This document shows, one piece after another, positions 45,688-54,624 of a DNA stretch of 64,000 bases; position 1 is the first letter of the stretch; the number at the start of each line of letters is the position of its first letter. A program made the translations under genes and the position numbers. This DNA is from Enterococcus diestrammenae. Its GTDB lineage: Bacteria; Bacillota; Bacilli; Lactobacillales; Enterococcaceae. Location of the stretch: the NCBI RefSeq assembly GCF_009933255.1, contig NZ_MAEI01000054.1:248001-312000 (forward strand). The letters run 5' to 3'. Below the pieces are notes generated by a model that was given only the letters and a program-made list of their open reading frames with translations, searched no databases and was not told the origin of the DNA.

Positions 45688-47505
45688 ATGTCAGAAACCA
45701 AACAACTCCCTACCCGAGAATCCCTGTCAGCTGAAATGACTTGGGATTTAACCTTGATTTTCAAAGATGACGCGGCTTTTGATGACGCCTTTGAAGCGTT
45801 AAAAGCAAAACTAACCGAAGTCAGTGAGTATCAAGGAACCTTAGACCAAGGGGCGCCGGCTTTCAAAGCAGCGATTGTCTACTTATTGGATGTCTATCGC
45901 CAATTGGAAACCTTATACGTGTACTCCCATTTGAAAAATGACCAAGACACGGCCAATGCGACTTATCAAGGCATGTACGCCCGGGCTTCTAGTTTATTGG
46001 CCGAGGCTAGTGAAGCGTTGGCTTGGTTTGAGCCGGAGCTATTGACCTTATCAGATGAAACCATTTGGAGTTATTTTGCTGCGGATCCTTCATTAGAAGT
46101 GTATCGCCATTATGTTTTGCAATTGGTGGAAAACCGGCCTCATATTTTACCAGCAGAACAAGAAGCACTATTGGCTGGAGCGGGGGAAATTTTTGGCGCG
46201 GCTGGCAATACCTTCTCCGTGTTGAACAATGCGGATTTGGTCTTTCCGACGATTGAAGGCAGCGATGGCGAGAAAGTGCAACTGTCCCATGGTGTCTACG
46301 GGCAATTGATGGAAAGTACGGATCGGTCGGTGCGAGAAGCGGCCTTTAAAGGCTTATACACCATCTACGAACAATTTCGCAATACCTTTGCCCAAACCTT
46401 GACCACCAATGTCAAGAGCCACAACTACAAAGCCAAAGTTCGTCACTATGCTTCGGCACGGGAAGCGGCATTGAGCGGCAATCATATCCCGGAAAGTGTA
46501 TACGATACGTTGGTAGCAGTAGTCAATGAAAACTTGCCGTTGTTGCATCGCTACGTGGCTTTACGCAAACGCTTGTTAGCAGTGGATGAGTTGCACATGT
46601 ATGATATGTATACGCCAATCATCGGGGAAGCGCCGATTTCTTATACCTATGACGCAGCGGTAGCCAAGGCGAAGGAAGCCTTGTTGCCTCTAGGGGAAGA
46701 GTATCAAGCCGTGGTGGCAGAGGCTTTTGCAAATCGTTGGATCGACGTGGTGGAAAACAAAGGAAAACGCAGCGGGGCCTATTCCTCTGGGGCGTACGAT
46801 ACGGCACCATACATTTTGCTCAACTGGCACGACACCTTGGATCAGCTATTTACCTTAGTTCATGAGATGGGCCATAGCGTGCACAGCTATTTCACCCGCA
46901 ACAACCAACCCTATGTCTACGGGGATTACTCAATTTTCTTGGCTGAAATTGCTTCGACTACCAATGAAAATATTTTGACGGAATACTTGTTAGCCACCGA
47001 AACTGATCCATTGGTGAAAGCTTACGTGCTGAATCATTACTTGGATGGCTTCAAGGGTACCATCTTCCGCCAAACTCAATTTGCCGAGTTTGAGCATTTT
47101 ATTCACACGGAAGATGCAAAAGGCACCCCATTGACGGCAGAATACTTAAGCGCAAGCTACGGTGAATTAAATGCCAAGTATTATGGGCCGGAAGTAGCAG
47201 CCGATCCAGAAATCAAATTGGAATGGTCTCGCATTCCACATTTCTACTATAATTACTACGTCTTCCAATACGCTACTGGTTTTTCAGCAGCGTCTGCTTT
47301 GGCTAAGAATATCTTGGACAAAGAACCCCATGCGTTGGAAAACTATCTCAACTACTTGAAGGCTGGCTCCAGCGATTACCCTATTGAAGTGATGAAAAAA
47401 GCTGGGGTGGATATGACAAAAGCAGCTTATATCCAAGATGCCATGAAGGTCTTTGAAACGCGTTTGGATGAATTGGAAGCTTTGTTGACGGAACTTGGAA
47501 AGTAA
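45688..47505 (+). CDS. pepF: Oligoendopeptidase F
   Basis: 605 residues, the typical length. A cytosolic M3-family zinc peptidase cutting peptides of roughly 7-17 residues. The zinc site is HEMGHSVHS (His392, Glu393), with the third ligand in FLAEIASTTNE. The ATG follows AGAGGAAA. It may share transcription with coiA, 143 bases upstream. A stem (GCGTCTC/GAGACGC) near 47573-47602 and a longer hairpin at 47667-47711 follow. Confidence 0.96.
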   Translation: MSETKQLPTRESLSAEMTWDLTLIFKDDAAFDDAFEALKAKLTEVSEYQGTLDQGAPAFKAAIVYLLDVYRQLETLYVYSHLKNDQDTANATYQGMYARASSLLAEASEALAWFEPELLTLSDETIWSYFAADPSLEVYRHYVLQLVENRPHILPAEQEALLAGAGEIFGAAGNTFSVLNNADLVFPTIEGSDGEKVQLSHGVYGQLMESTDRSVREAAFKGLYTIYEQFRNTFAQTLTTNVKSHNYKAKVRHYASAREAALSGNHIPESVYDTLVAVVNENLPLLHRYVALRKRLLAVDELHMYDMYTPIIGEAPISYTYDAAVAKAKEALLPLGEEYQAVVAEAFANRWIDVVENKGKRSGAYSSGAYDTAPYILLNWHDTLDQLFTLVHEMGHSVHSYFTRNNQPYVYGDYSIFLAEIASTTNENILTEYLLATETDPLVKAYVLNHYLDGFKGTIFRQTQFAEFEHFIHTEDAKGTPLTAEYLSASYGELNAKYYGPEVAADPEIKLEWSRIPHFYYNYYVFQYATGFSAASALAKNILDKEPHALENYLNYLKAGSSDYPIEVMKKAGVDMTKAAYIQDAMKVFETRLDELEALLTELGK

Positions 47506-47666
47506 GGCTTGGGAATAGCTGTAAAGCTTTGCATCCTCAAAAAGTGAATAATTGATTTGGTCGTTATTTTTAGGCGTCTCGCAGGTTAATTTGTGAGACG
47601 CTGCAAGCCGAGACTGCTTTCTCAATAATCGATTGATATCTTTTATGACTTTTGTTTATAAGCAAA

Positions 47667-47711
47667 ATAAGCTAACTTTCCATTGAAAAGCATTGGAGGG
47701 TTAGCTTATTT
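47667..47711 (+). terminator. Terminator region after pepF
   Basis: AATAAGCTAAC pairs with a GTTAGCTTATT-type right arm, with a second CCATTG/CATTGG pairing nearer the loop, ending TTATTTC. It resembles the hairpins at 38501 and 51758. Confidence 0.65.
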
Positions 47712-47807
47712 CAATTGACTTAAAAATTTATCACATCAGTTTTGCATGATGCAACCAAGCGTAACGCAAGGGAGGGTTCCCCCTACAAAAAAGGTGGGAT
47801 AACAAAA

Positions 47808-47825
47808 TTGTTAGCTAACTAACAA
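47808..47825. promoter_or_regulatory. Palindromic operator candidate upstream of the ABC pair
   Basis: TTGTTAG-N4-CTAACAA, perfect 7-bp arms, about 130 bases before the ATPase gene. Confidence 0.45.
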
Positions 47826-47951
47826 AGGTATCGATGGTCTTTTCCGGAACTTTTTTGTAAACTTGCAATGAGACAACAGGAATCCAGCTATTTTGAGTAG
47901 CCAGGCAGTCGGTCTGCCTTAAAAATTGTCAGTAGAAAAGGAGCGACACGT

Positions 47952-48704
47952 GTGTTAGAAGTAAAGAATTTAAAGAAAGTTTATGGGGAAACCCTGCAAT
48001 ATGAAGCATTAAAAGGTATTAATTTGACGGTGGAAGATGGGGAATTTATCGGCATCATGGGGCCTTCTGGTAGTGGGAAGTCGACTTTTTTGAATTTATT
48101 AGCGACTATTGATACCCCGACGAGTGGCGAGATTTTGCTAAATGGCGAAAATCCCCACGACTTAAAGCCGGATCAAATCGCAGCGTTTCGGCGGCGGGAG
48201 TTGGGCTTTGTCTTCCAAAACTACAATTTGCTGCCGACATTGACAGTGGAAGAAAACATGGTCTTGCCTTTAACCTTGGATGGTGAACGCTTAGTCATCA
48301 TGAAGCGGGCGGTAAAACAAGTCGCTGAACGCTTAGGAATCAGTGCCTTGTTACCAAAACGGATTGCTGAGATTTCAGGGGGCCAAGCGCAGCGGGTAGC
48401 CGTAGCGCGGGCGATGATTCATAATCCGCAGCTGGTCTTAGCCGATGAACCCACCGGTAATCTGGATACGAAATCTTCCAAAGATGTGATGCGGTTATTG
48501 CAACAGTTGAACCGGGAAGAAAAAGCCACCGTCTTGATGGTGACGCATGATCCGTTGGCGGCGAGCTACTGCCGTCGTATCGTCTTTATCAAAGATGGCG
48601 AATTGGTGCAAGAAATCAGTCGTGGTCATGGGGAACAACAAGCTTTTTATAGTGTTATCTTAGAAGAGTTGGCCCGGATTGAGGGGGTTGACGATGAATT
48701 TTAG
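47952..48704 (+). CDS. ABC transporter ATPase, BceA-like
   Basis: 250 residues, GTG start behind AAAAGGAG. Walker A GPSGSGKST, Q-loop VFQNYNLLPT, signature ISGGQAQR, Walker B LVLADEPTGNLD, and H-loop VTHDPLAASYC are all intact. The MacB/LolD-like class pairs with FtsX-type permeases. It overlaps the next gene by 11 bases. BceAB-type systems remove or sense cell-wall-active peptides such as bacitracin, usually with a dedicated two-component system; none is adjacent here. Confidence 0.92.
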   Translation: MLEVKNLKKVYGETLQYEALKGINLTVEDGEFIGIMGPSGSGKSTFLNLLATIDTPTSGEILLNGENPHDLKPDQIAAFRRRELGFVFQNYNLLPTLTVEENMVLPLTLDGERLVIMKRAVKQVAERLGISALLPKRIAEISGGQAQRVAVARAMIHNPQLVLADEPTGNLDTKSSKDVMRLLQQLNREEKATVLMVTHDPLAASYCRRIVFIKDGELVQEISRGHGEQQAFYSVILEELARIEGVDDEF

Positions 48705-50511
48705 TCAATTTGTTGTTCGTAATACTAGACGGAATAAACACCTGTACTTGGCCTATTTTTTGAGTACTTTGTTTTCGGTGATGATCTTTTTCACCTTTAG
48801 TGTCTTGGCCTTTCACCCGCTGTTGTCCAGTGGTTTGGACCACCGCGCTCAGACGGGGTTATTGGTGGCGGCGGTGATTATTTACGCTTTTGCCTTTTTC
48901 TTCGTCCTCTATTCCATGGGCGTCTTCTTACAGTCGCGAAAAAAAGAGTTTGGTCTCTTGATGATTCAGGGGATGAGTCCGTTGCAACTGCGGAAGATGG
49001 TCTTTATTGAAAACTTGGTCATCGGCTTGTTTGCGACTCTGGGCGGGATCCTTTTGGGTCTGGGTTTTTCACAGATTATTTTGTGGCTATCCAAATCCAT
49101 GATTGGCATCAGTTTTAGCTCCTATTTGCCGGTGAAAGCCATGGTGGTTACCGCAGTGGCCTTTATCCTGTTATTTTTCGTCATTTCCTTCTTCATTCAG
49201 TTTAGCCTGCCAAAACTCAATGTGCGGCAGCTATTGACGGCTGGGGATTTGGGTAAAGGTAACGTCAAAGCGTCACTTTGGCAAAGTCTCGCCGCAATCC
49301 TGCTTATCGGAGGCGGTTATGGGGTTGCACTGTGGGCTCGTGGTGCGACGGTCTTCATGGTCTTTATTCCCGTCGTCTTTGTGGTAATTTTGGGGACGAA
49401 ATTTTTATTTGACCAACTTAGCGTCTTCGTGATTCAACACTTACGAAAAAGTGAACGTCTTTTTTGGAAAAAAACCAATATGGTTGTCTTTTCCGATTTG
49501 GCTTTTCGGATGAAAGACAATGCCCGTTCCTTCTTTTTAGTGGCCGTCATTTCCACGGTAGCTTTTGCAGCCATCGGAACTTTATACGGGGTTCAGGATA
49601 TGTTGGTGGGAACTTTGGATCGGACGCCTTATGAATTACAGATGACTGATGCTTCCACCAAGGAAATCACCCAAGTGGACCAGGCCTTGACGGCAGCCAA
49701 TATCACCAATGAAAAAATTACTTTCACCGAAACCAGTGCAGCGGATAAGATCTTTTTGACGGAAACAGAGTTCAATCGCTTGGCAGTCGCTGTCGGTGAA
49801 AAGCCTGTAAAATTGGGAAATCTCCAAGCCGTGCAATTGCTAAACCAAGGGGGCGTCGATAAAAAAGTCGACTTTACCGCTGTCACCATCGACAAAACCG
49901 ACTACGAAGTCATCCAGCAACAAACCACTGGGGCGGTGAGTGTCTATCAGCCGACGTTTGTCATTCCTGATAAAACCCAGATTGCGGATGCCAGCCAAAG
50001 CGTCAGCACCTTATGGTTAACCCCAGAGGCTTCCGAAAAAGCCTTGCTTCAAGTAGGGAAAACCTTGACTGATGCTAATTTGCCGATCCTCACCACGAGT
50101 TATACACGGCACCAGATCTTGCAGTTTTACTCACCGATTCTCTTCATCGGGATTTTCATCGGGATCGTCTTTTTCGTATCGGCAGGCTCTTTCTTGTATT
50201 TCCGTCTCTACAGCGATATGGATCAAGACATTGCCAAATTCCGGATGATTCACAAATTGGGCTTAGCCAAAAAAGAATTGCGAAAGATGATCTACCAACA
50301 AATCGGTATTTTGTTCTTCACACCGATCATCGTCTCCTTGTGTCATGGGGCGGTGGCGCTGACGGCGATGTATCACATGTTTAATATGTCGATGCAGCTA
50401 GCTGGTTGGCAAGTCTTGGGTCTATTTTTGGTGATTCAGATTGTTTACTATCTGGTGGCTCGCTGGTTTTACTTCCGCAAGGTGTACCATACCTTGGAAG
50501 CCGATCGTTAA
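48694..50511 (+). CDS. FtsX-like permease, BceB-like
   Basis: 605 residues starting MNFSQFVVRNTRRNKHLYLAYF, a standard BceB opening. Ten hydrophobic segments are apparent, with a large extracellular domain between about residues 310 and 490 (from TLDRTPYELQMTDASTKEI to SYTRHQILQFYSPILF). This topology is diagnostic for the bacitracin-type peptide detoxification/sensing permeases. GAGGGGG precedes the ATG, within the end of the ATPase gene. The inducing peptide cannot be predicted. Confidence 0.9.
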   Translation: MNFSQFVVRNTRRNKHLYLAYFLSTLFSVMIFFTFSVLAFHPLLSSGLDHRAQTGLLVAAVIIYAFAFFFVLYSMGVFLQSRKKEFGLLMIQGMSPLQLRKMVFIENLVIGLFATLGGILLGLGFSQIILWLSKSMIGISFSSYLPVKAMVVTAVAFILLFFVISFFIQFSLPKLNVRQLLTAGDLGKGNVKASLWQSLAAILLIGGGYGVALWARGATVFMVFIPVVFVVILGTKFLFDQLSVFVIQHLRKSERLFWKKTNMVVFSDLAFRMKDNARSFFLVAVISTVAFAAIGTLYGVQDMLVGTLDRTPYELQMTDASTKEITQVDQALTAANITNEKITFTETSAADKIFLTETEFNRLAVAVGEKPVKLGNLQAVQLLNQGGVDKKVDFTAVTIDKTDYEVIQQQTTGAVSVYQPTFVIPDKTQIADASQSVSTLWLTPEASEKALLQVGKTLTDANLPILTTSYTRHQILQFYSPILFIGIFIGIVFFVSAGSFLYFRLYSDMDQDIAKFRMIHKLGLAKKELRKMIYQQIGILFFTPIIVSLCHGAVALTAMYHMFNMSMQLAGWQVLGLFLVIQIVYYLVARWFYFRKVYHTLEADR

Positions 50512-50532
50512 GATAGTTTGGAAATGCTTAAG

Positions 50533-50566
50533 AAGCCGGTGGGGCGATTGCGTCCTGCCGGCTTTT
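50533..50566 (+). terminator. Terminator after the BceAB-type pair
   Basis: GCCGG...CCGGC outer stem with an inner GG-CG/CG-CC pairing, followed by TTTT. Confidence 0.8.
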
Positions 50567-50637
50567 CCGTTATAGTAAAAAAGATGTTTTGACCTGGGAA
50601 ATGCCCCGGCCACTCAAGAAAGAAACGAGGAAAAAAC

Positions 50638-51714
50638 GTGAATCCATCTATTTATGGCTTAACCAAGGCTGACTTGGAAGCTTGGTTACTCGATCATCAA
50701 GAAAAGAAATTTAGAGCGACCCAAGTCTGGGAATGGCTCTATGAAAAACGAGTGCAATCCTTTGGCGAAATGACCAATTTAGCCAAAAGCTTGATTGAAA
50801 AATTAGAAGCAAACTTTGTCATCAATCCGCTGAAACAAATCGTCGTCCAAGAAGCTAAAGACGGGACGGTGAAATACCTGTTTGAGTTGCCAGACAAGAT
50901 GATGATTGAAACCGTCTTGATGCGCCAAGAGTACGGGATGTCCGTCTGCGTCACCACCCAAGTCGGCTGCAATATCGGCTGTACCTTTTGTGCCAGTGGT
51001 CTTTTGCGGAAACAACGGGATTTGACTGCCGGCGAAATCACTGCGCAAATCATGCTGGTGCAACGGTACTTTGACGAAAAAGGGCAAGGGGAGCGGGTCT
51101 CTCATGTGGTCGTGATGGGGATTGGCGAACCTTTTGACAATTATGACAATGTGATGCAGTTTATCCACATTATCAATGATGCCAAAGGGCTGGCTATCGG
51201 TGCCCGCCATATCACCGTTTCCACTAGTGGTTTGGCCCGAAAGATTCGCCAGTTTGCTGACAATGGCTTGCAGGTAAACTTGGCGATTTCCTTGCATGCA
51301 CCAAACAATGAAGTGCGTTCTTCCATGATGCGGATCAATAAAAGCTATCCGATTGAAGAGTTGATGGACGCCGTTGCTTTCTATTTGGAAAAGACCAACC
51401 GCCGGATTACTTTTGAATACATCATGCTCCACGAGGTCAATGATCGACCAGAACACGCTCATCAGTTGGCGGAACTCCTACAAGATAAGAAAAAGTTGGC
51501 CTACGTAAACTTGATTCCTTATAACCCTGTCAGCGAACACGATCAATATTCCCGCAGTGACAAGGCAGATGTGTTGAAGTTTTACGATATCTTGAAGAAA
51601 CGGGGGATCAACTGTGTCATCCGCAAAGAACATGGTACGGATATCGACGCAGCCTGCGGACAATTGCGCAGTAAACAACTGAAAAAAGCCAAATCAAAGC
51701 GAAATGCGAGTTAA
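50638..51714 (+). CDS. rlmN: 23S rRNA (adenine2503-C2)/tRNA methyltransferase RlmN
   Basis: 358 residues, GTG start. Radical-SAM enzyme methylating C2 of A2503 in 23S rRNA. The cluster cysteines are Cys111, Cys115 and Cys118 in [23 protein letters not shown] binds SAM, and the C-terminal methyl-carrying Cys is in DIDAACGQL. Length and motifs fit housekeeping RlmN, not the acquired Cfr resistance branch. It has its own terminator at 51758-51801. Confidence 0.94.
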   Translation: MNPSIYGLTKADLEAWLLDHQEKKFRATQVWEWLYEKRVQSFGEMTNLAKSLIEKLEANFVINPLKQIVVQEAKDGTVKYLFELPDKMMIETVLMRQEYGMSVCVTTQVGCNIGCTFCASGLLRKQRDLTAGEITAQIMLVQRYFDEKGQGERVSHVVVMGIGEPFDNYDNVMQFIHIINDAKGLAIGARHITVSTSGLARKIRQFADNGLQVNLAISLHAPNNEVRSSMMRINKSYPIEELMDAVAFYLEKTNRRITFEYIMLHEVNDRPEHAHQLAELLQDKKKLAYVNLIPYNPVSEHDQYSRSDKADVLKFYDILKKRGINCVIRKEHGTDIDAACGQLRSKQLKKAKSKRNAS

Positions 51715-51757
51715 GCTCTGAGATAGACTCGACCAGTCTGCTGGCTTTTAAATAAGT

Positions 51758-51801
51758 AAAGCAGCTAATCTTCCAGTTGATGGTAGGTCAGCTGCTTTTT
51801 T
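51758..51801 (+). terminator. Terminator after rlmN
   Basis: AAAGCAGCT / AGCTGCTTT plus an inner CCA/TGG pair, followed by six T in total. Confidence 0.85.
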
Positions 51802-51990
51802 AGATAAAAAACGTCAAAAAGGCTGAGGCAAGTGGGGGCTCAGCTTTTTTGATGGCACGACAAGCCAAAATCTCCCTCTGTAGAAATCATGACGGTAGCT
51901 AGATTGGCAAATGCCAAATAAAAAGCATGTTCTTCGTTGCCTTTGAGGTTTAAACTCAGGGTCAGTCTCACCGGTGCCAACCCTTCCTTT
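51802..51990. repeat. Degenerate repeat (R3 plus MITE-like, copy E)
   Basis: AGGCTGAGGCAAGTGGGGGC and CAGCTTTTTTGATGGCACGA resemble the R3/MITE junction; TGTAGAAATCATGACGGTAG and TTGGCAAATGCCAAATAAAA follow the MITE interior. The right end is lost. Confidence 0.55.
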
Positions 51991-52099
51991 CACTGTTTAA
52001 TATCACCGATTTGCATTAGCGATTGACAAGGGATAGCCAGACTTCTAGTATAAATAGTGGTATCGGTTACATAATGACTTAAGCTGGGAGGCAATGACG

Positions 52100-52534
52100 A
52101 TGGGACAAGTGATTCGACCGTATCAAGCTGGGGATGAACAGGGAATTTGGCAGCTGAATACTGAGGTGCTAGGCTATGCTTTTCCGTATGAGGATACGGT
52201 GACGAAGTTGGCAACCTTGGCTCAAGACCCCCAGCATCGGATTCTAGTGGCGGAAGTCCATCAGCAGGTGGTGGGCTATATTCATGGCACTCAGTACGAC
52301 GTGCTTTATGCCCCCTCCTATAAAGATATTATGGGACTAGCGGTGGCCGAAGCCTATCAACATCGTGGTCTCGGGAGAGCTTTGTTAGCAGGGATTGAAG
52401 CGTGGGGCAAGGAGACGGGAGCTGCGGGGGTTCGTTTGGTGTCGGGAGCAGAGCGACTCGCGGCCCATGCTTTTTACGAAGGCTGTGGGTACCAAAGAAA
52501 GAAGGGGCAAGTGAATTTTCGAAAAACGTGGTAG
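52100..52534 (+). CDS. GNAT-family N-acetyltransferase
   Basis: 144 residues. The acetyl-CoA-binding motif is MGLAVAEAYQHRGLGRALLAG (Q/RxxGxG/A as QHRGLGRA) with the closing FYEGCGYQRKKGQVNF. The second ATG (52100) is preferred because GGGAGG lies eight bases upstream, too close to the first ATG. Substrate unknown. It is convergent with the TnpB-like gene. Confidence 0.87.
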   Translation: MGQVIRPYQAGDEQGIWQLNTEVLGYAFPYEDTVTKLATLAQDPQHRILVAEVHQQVVGYIHGTQYDVLYAPSYKDIMGLAVAEAYQHRGLGRALLAGIEAWGKETGAAGVRLVSGAERLAAHAFYEGCGYQRKKGQVNFRKTW

Positions 52535-52626
52535 CCAAATAGTTTGGCAAGTGATTTGGAGGGGAAGTCTGATTTTTTCAGAAGGATGTTGTCAGTAAGA
52601 CAGGCACCGCTTTTCCCACCCAAAGA

Positions 52627-52780
52627 AAGTCGCGAGGGGATCGCGACTTACTTAATAAATGGTTTGTTATAATTAGTGGACAACTGCTTCCTAGAAACAA
52701 AAATGCGTGATTTTTTCTATACCCTAGGCGATCCCTGGAGTCCCTTCCAGTTCATAGGTGTCAGCCTTGCTTGGCGGTGG
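52627..52780 (-). ncRNA. Candidate guide-RNA (omega/reRNA-like) region 3' of the TnpB-like gene
   Basis: In TnpB loci the guide RNA overlaps the 3' end of the gene on the same strand. Here the minus strand shows, just after the stop codon, a CTGGA...TCCAG stem and then the bases coding, in another frame, for EGTPGIA and a stop, reminiscent of the tail of IS200/IS605 OrfB proteins. A perfect 9-bp stem AAGTCGCGA/TCGCGACTT (52627-52649) ends the region. The RNA and its guide are inference only. Confidence 0.25.
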
Positions 52781-53705
52781 CTTCATGGTGGAGCGTTTTG
52801 CCATACCAATGGGCTTTATAAGTCAGTTTTTGTAAGAATTTTTGCCAGTCAGAGTAGCTAAAATTGCCAGTGGACTGTGGCGGGGTGGCGAGGATGTGGA
52901 TCGTGTCAAATTCCTTCACCAAAAGCAAGGAGAGTTCATCCATATAGGCTTCTTGACGAGCGCGTTTGTGGCGATGCAAAGCCAGGACCCGCTTTTTTTG
53001 TTTTTGATAATTTTTCGCATCCTTAAGCTTGACCAAGCGGCGGCGAGCACTGATACCCCGAACTTCTAAGCGACGTTCTTCCTTGGCGATTTTTTGCTTC
53101 AATTGCTCCTGATCGAAAGCAGTTAAATCCAGCTGCTGATCGGTAGTCAAGAGCTGGCCAGGAGAATAGTGAATCGTCAGCTTTTGTTTGGTTTTGGGTA
53201 AGTGGCGCACTTGCTCTTCGCAAAGGAGAGACACGTAGAACTCTTCCAGATTTTTGGCAGAAATGGTGGCGGACTTGATGGTTCCCTTGATTTCACGATG
53301 TTGATGAAGGGGGACCAAGCTTTTGATTTTCGGCAGTTTCAGCTGGCTATTTTCGATGCGGATCGTCCCTTGTTGATTGTTGGTAGTGTAAGACTGCCAC
53401 ATGGCTTTTTTGGTTTTCAATTTGGGATGACTGCAACGGCCGGCATAATAATTGCGAAACGCCCGCTCAAGATTTCGCTGAGCGTTGGCTAAGGCGAGGC
53501 TATCGGTTTTTTTGAGAAAAGGATAGTCCTGTTTCAACTTCGCTGGTGTCAGCGCTTCTTCAGGATACTCCCGCAATTCTTGATGCTCCCGATTTTTCAG
53601 CAAGACATTGTAGGTGAAACGGACGCACCCAAAAGTCTCGATGAAAAACTGTTGCTGCTCAAGCGTGGGATAGATGCGAAATTTATAGGCCTTCAATACG
53701 TTCAA
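52761..53705 (-). CDS. TnpB-like protein lacking RuvC catalytic residues and zinc finger
   Basis: 314 residues, TTG start after AAAGGA. The N-terminal half is standard IS200/IS605 OrfB (TnpB): KAYKFRIYPTLEQQQFFIETFGCVRFTYN, SLALANAQRNLERAFRNYY, HPKLKTKK. At the RuvC-I position, where TnpB has GIDLG, it reads LTIHYSPG (near residues 177-183), so the catalytic Asp is gone. At RuvC-II, where IVIEDLN is usual, it reads IHILATPP (269-275), so the Glu is gone. The protein then stops after YKAHWYGKTLHHEATAKQG, before the zinc finger and RuvC-III. The frame is otherwise intact. It may be a decaying transposon gene or a nuclease-dead RNA-guided repressor (TldR type). No TnpA is adjacent. Confidence 0.8.
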   Translation of the reverse strand: MNVLKAYKFRIYPTLEQQQFFIETFGCVRFTYNVLLKNREHQELREYPEEALTPAKLKQDYPFLKKTDSLALANAQRNLERAFRNYYAGRCSHPKLKTKKAMWQSYTTNNQQGTIRIENSQLKLPKIKSLVPLHQHREIKGTIKSATISAKNLEEFYVSLLCEEQVRHLPKTKQKLTIHYSPGQLLTTDQQLDLTAFDQEQLKQKIAKEERRLEVRGISARRRLVKLKDAKNYQKQKKRVLALHRHKRARQEAYMDELSLLLVKEFDTIHILATPPQSTGNFSYSDWQKFLQKLTYKAHWYGKTLHHEATAKQG

Positions 53706-53942
53706 TTGGTCACATCCTTTCTGAGAAAAAAATCTGAAAATTCATACATTGAATTGTGTAAAAGTGTAATGAATATTTATAAAAAAATCAAGCTAAAAGT
53801 GGATATTTTATATAAAAAAATAAAATCAAAGGCTGTCTTTTGGTGGGAGCGGTAGAAAAAGATTGAGGTTAAGCGGTTTTGGGTAGAGGGGAGGATATAC
53901 GCTGATCAGAATAGTTCGCCTTTCATCAGGGGAGTAAAAGTA

Positions 53943-53984
53943 AAACAGAGTCTACCCACTGAAACGGTAGGCAGACTCTGTTTC
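53943..53984 (-). terminator. Terminator of the aac(6') gene
   Basis: AAACAGAGTCT and AGACTCTGTTT stem; T-run on the minus strand, directly after the stop codon. Confidence 0.88.
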
Positions 53985-54533
53985 CTATTCCTCGTTTGGC
54001 AAGGAAGCGACGCGTTTAGCCATCAGGATATCTGGCTTGTGCCAACCATTGGCATCGGGAATGACGCCGACGATCTGGTAGCCAAGTTTTTGATAAAATT
54101 CATAAGGGTGGTGGTTGCGGTTTTCAATTTCTTGGATTGCTTGGAGGGGATTTTGAAAAAGGTCCCCTTCGCTTAAACTAGTTTCAAATTTTTCATCATC
54201 GGTGCCAAGGTACACGGTGAGCCCACCGCGAGAGGCAATTTCATTTTCGATAAAGGTCATGAGGCGCGCACCAATCCGTCGTTTGCGATGACTGTCCCGG
54301 ACGATCAAGGGATGCAATTCCCAACCAGTGACGCCATATTGGGGAATCGCTCCTACAAAGCCGACTAACTCATCATCATCAATGGCGGCAATCGCCAAAC
54401 GGTCTGGCGCCATCAAGTGATCCACCTCGGTTGTGGCAGTTTGCCCATAGCTTTGGGGCCAAGTCGCCGCTAACATATCAGCTAACTCTACTTTTAAAAG
54501 TGTGTCTTCACGATCGAATTCTGTCACTATCAT
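53985..54533 (-). CDS. Aminoglycoside 6'-N-acetyltransferase, AAC(6')-I type
   Basis: 182 residues, the same length as chromosomal AAC(6')-Ii of E. faecium, to which it is strikingly similar: MIVTEFDREDTLLK, LAIAAIDDDELVGFVGAIPQ, YGVTGWELHPLIV, ASRGGLTVYLGTDD and HPYEFYQKLGYQIVG all match the pattern of that enzyme. GNAT fold; acetyl-CoA-binding RKRRIGARL. It would acetylate the 6'-amino group of kanamycin/tobramycin-class drugs at a low chromosomal level. The ATG follows TAGGTGAC. The short N-terminal extension available upstream has no ribosome site. Context is chromosomal, with no mobile element around it except intergenic repeats. Resistance level is not predictable. Confidence 0.88.
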   Translation of the reverse strand: MIVTEFDREDTLLKVELADMLAATWPQSYGQTATTEVDHLMAPDRLAIAAIDDDELVGFVGAIPQYGVTGWELHPLIVRDSHRKRRIGARLMTFIENEIASRGGLTVYLGTDDEKFETSLSEGDLFQNPLQAIQEIENRNHHPYEFYQKLGYQIVGVIPDANGWHKPDILMAKRVASLPNEE

Positions 54534-54624
54534 TTTGTCACCTACTTTTTGTGTTAGGGCTATTGTACCAGTTACCAGCAAAAGCGGGTAATGTTTGGTT
54601 TGGCGAGGAGCTGTTAAGGTATAA

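Noticed and set aside
50638..51714. A Cfr-type resistance methyltransferase.
   Set aside because: Length, start and motif context fit housekeeping RlmN, and there is no mobile context.
52663..52673. ATTATAACAAA downstream of the dead TnpB matches the promoter of the GW hydrolase gene (4755-4765), as if it were a guide and its target.
   Set aside because: An 11-base AT-rich match over a -10 box is expected by chance in many promoters; the guide start is not established, so the match was not used.
52761..53705. Treating the TnpB-like gene as an active IS200/IS605 transposon.
   Set aside because: All catalytic RuvC positions that can be located are replaced or absent, and no TnpA gene lies nearby.
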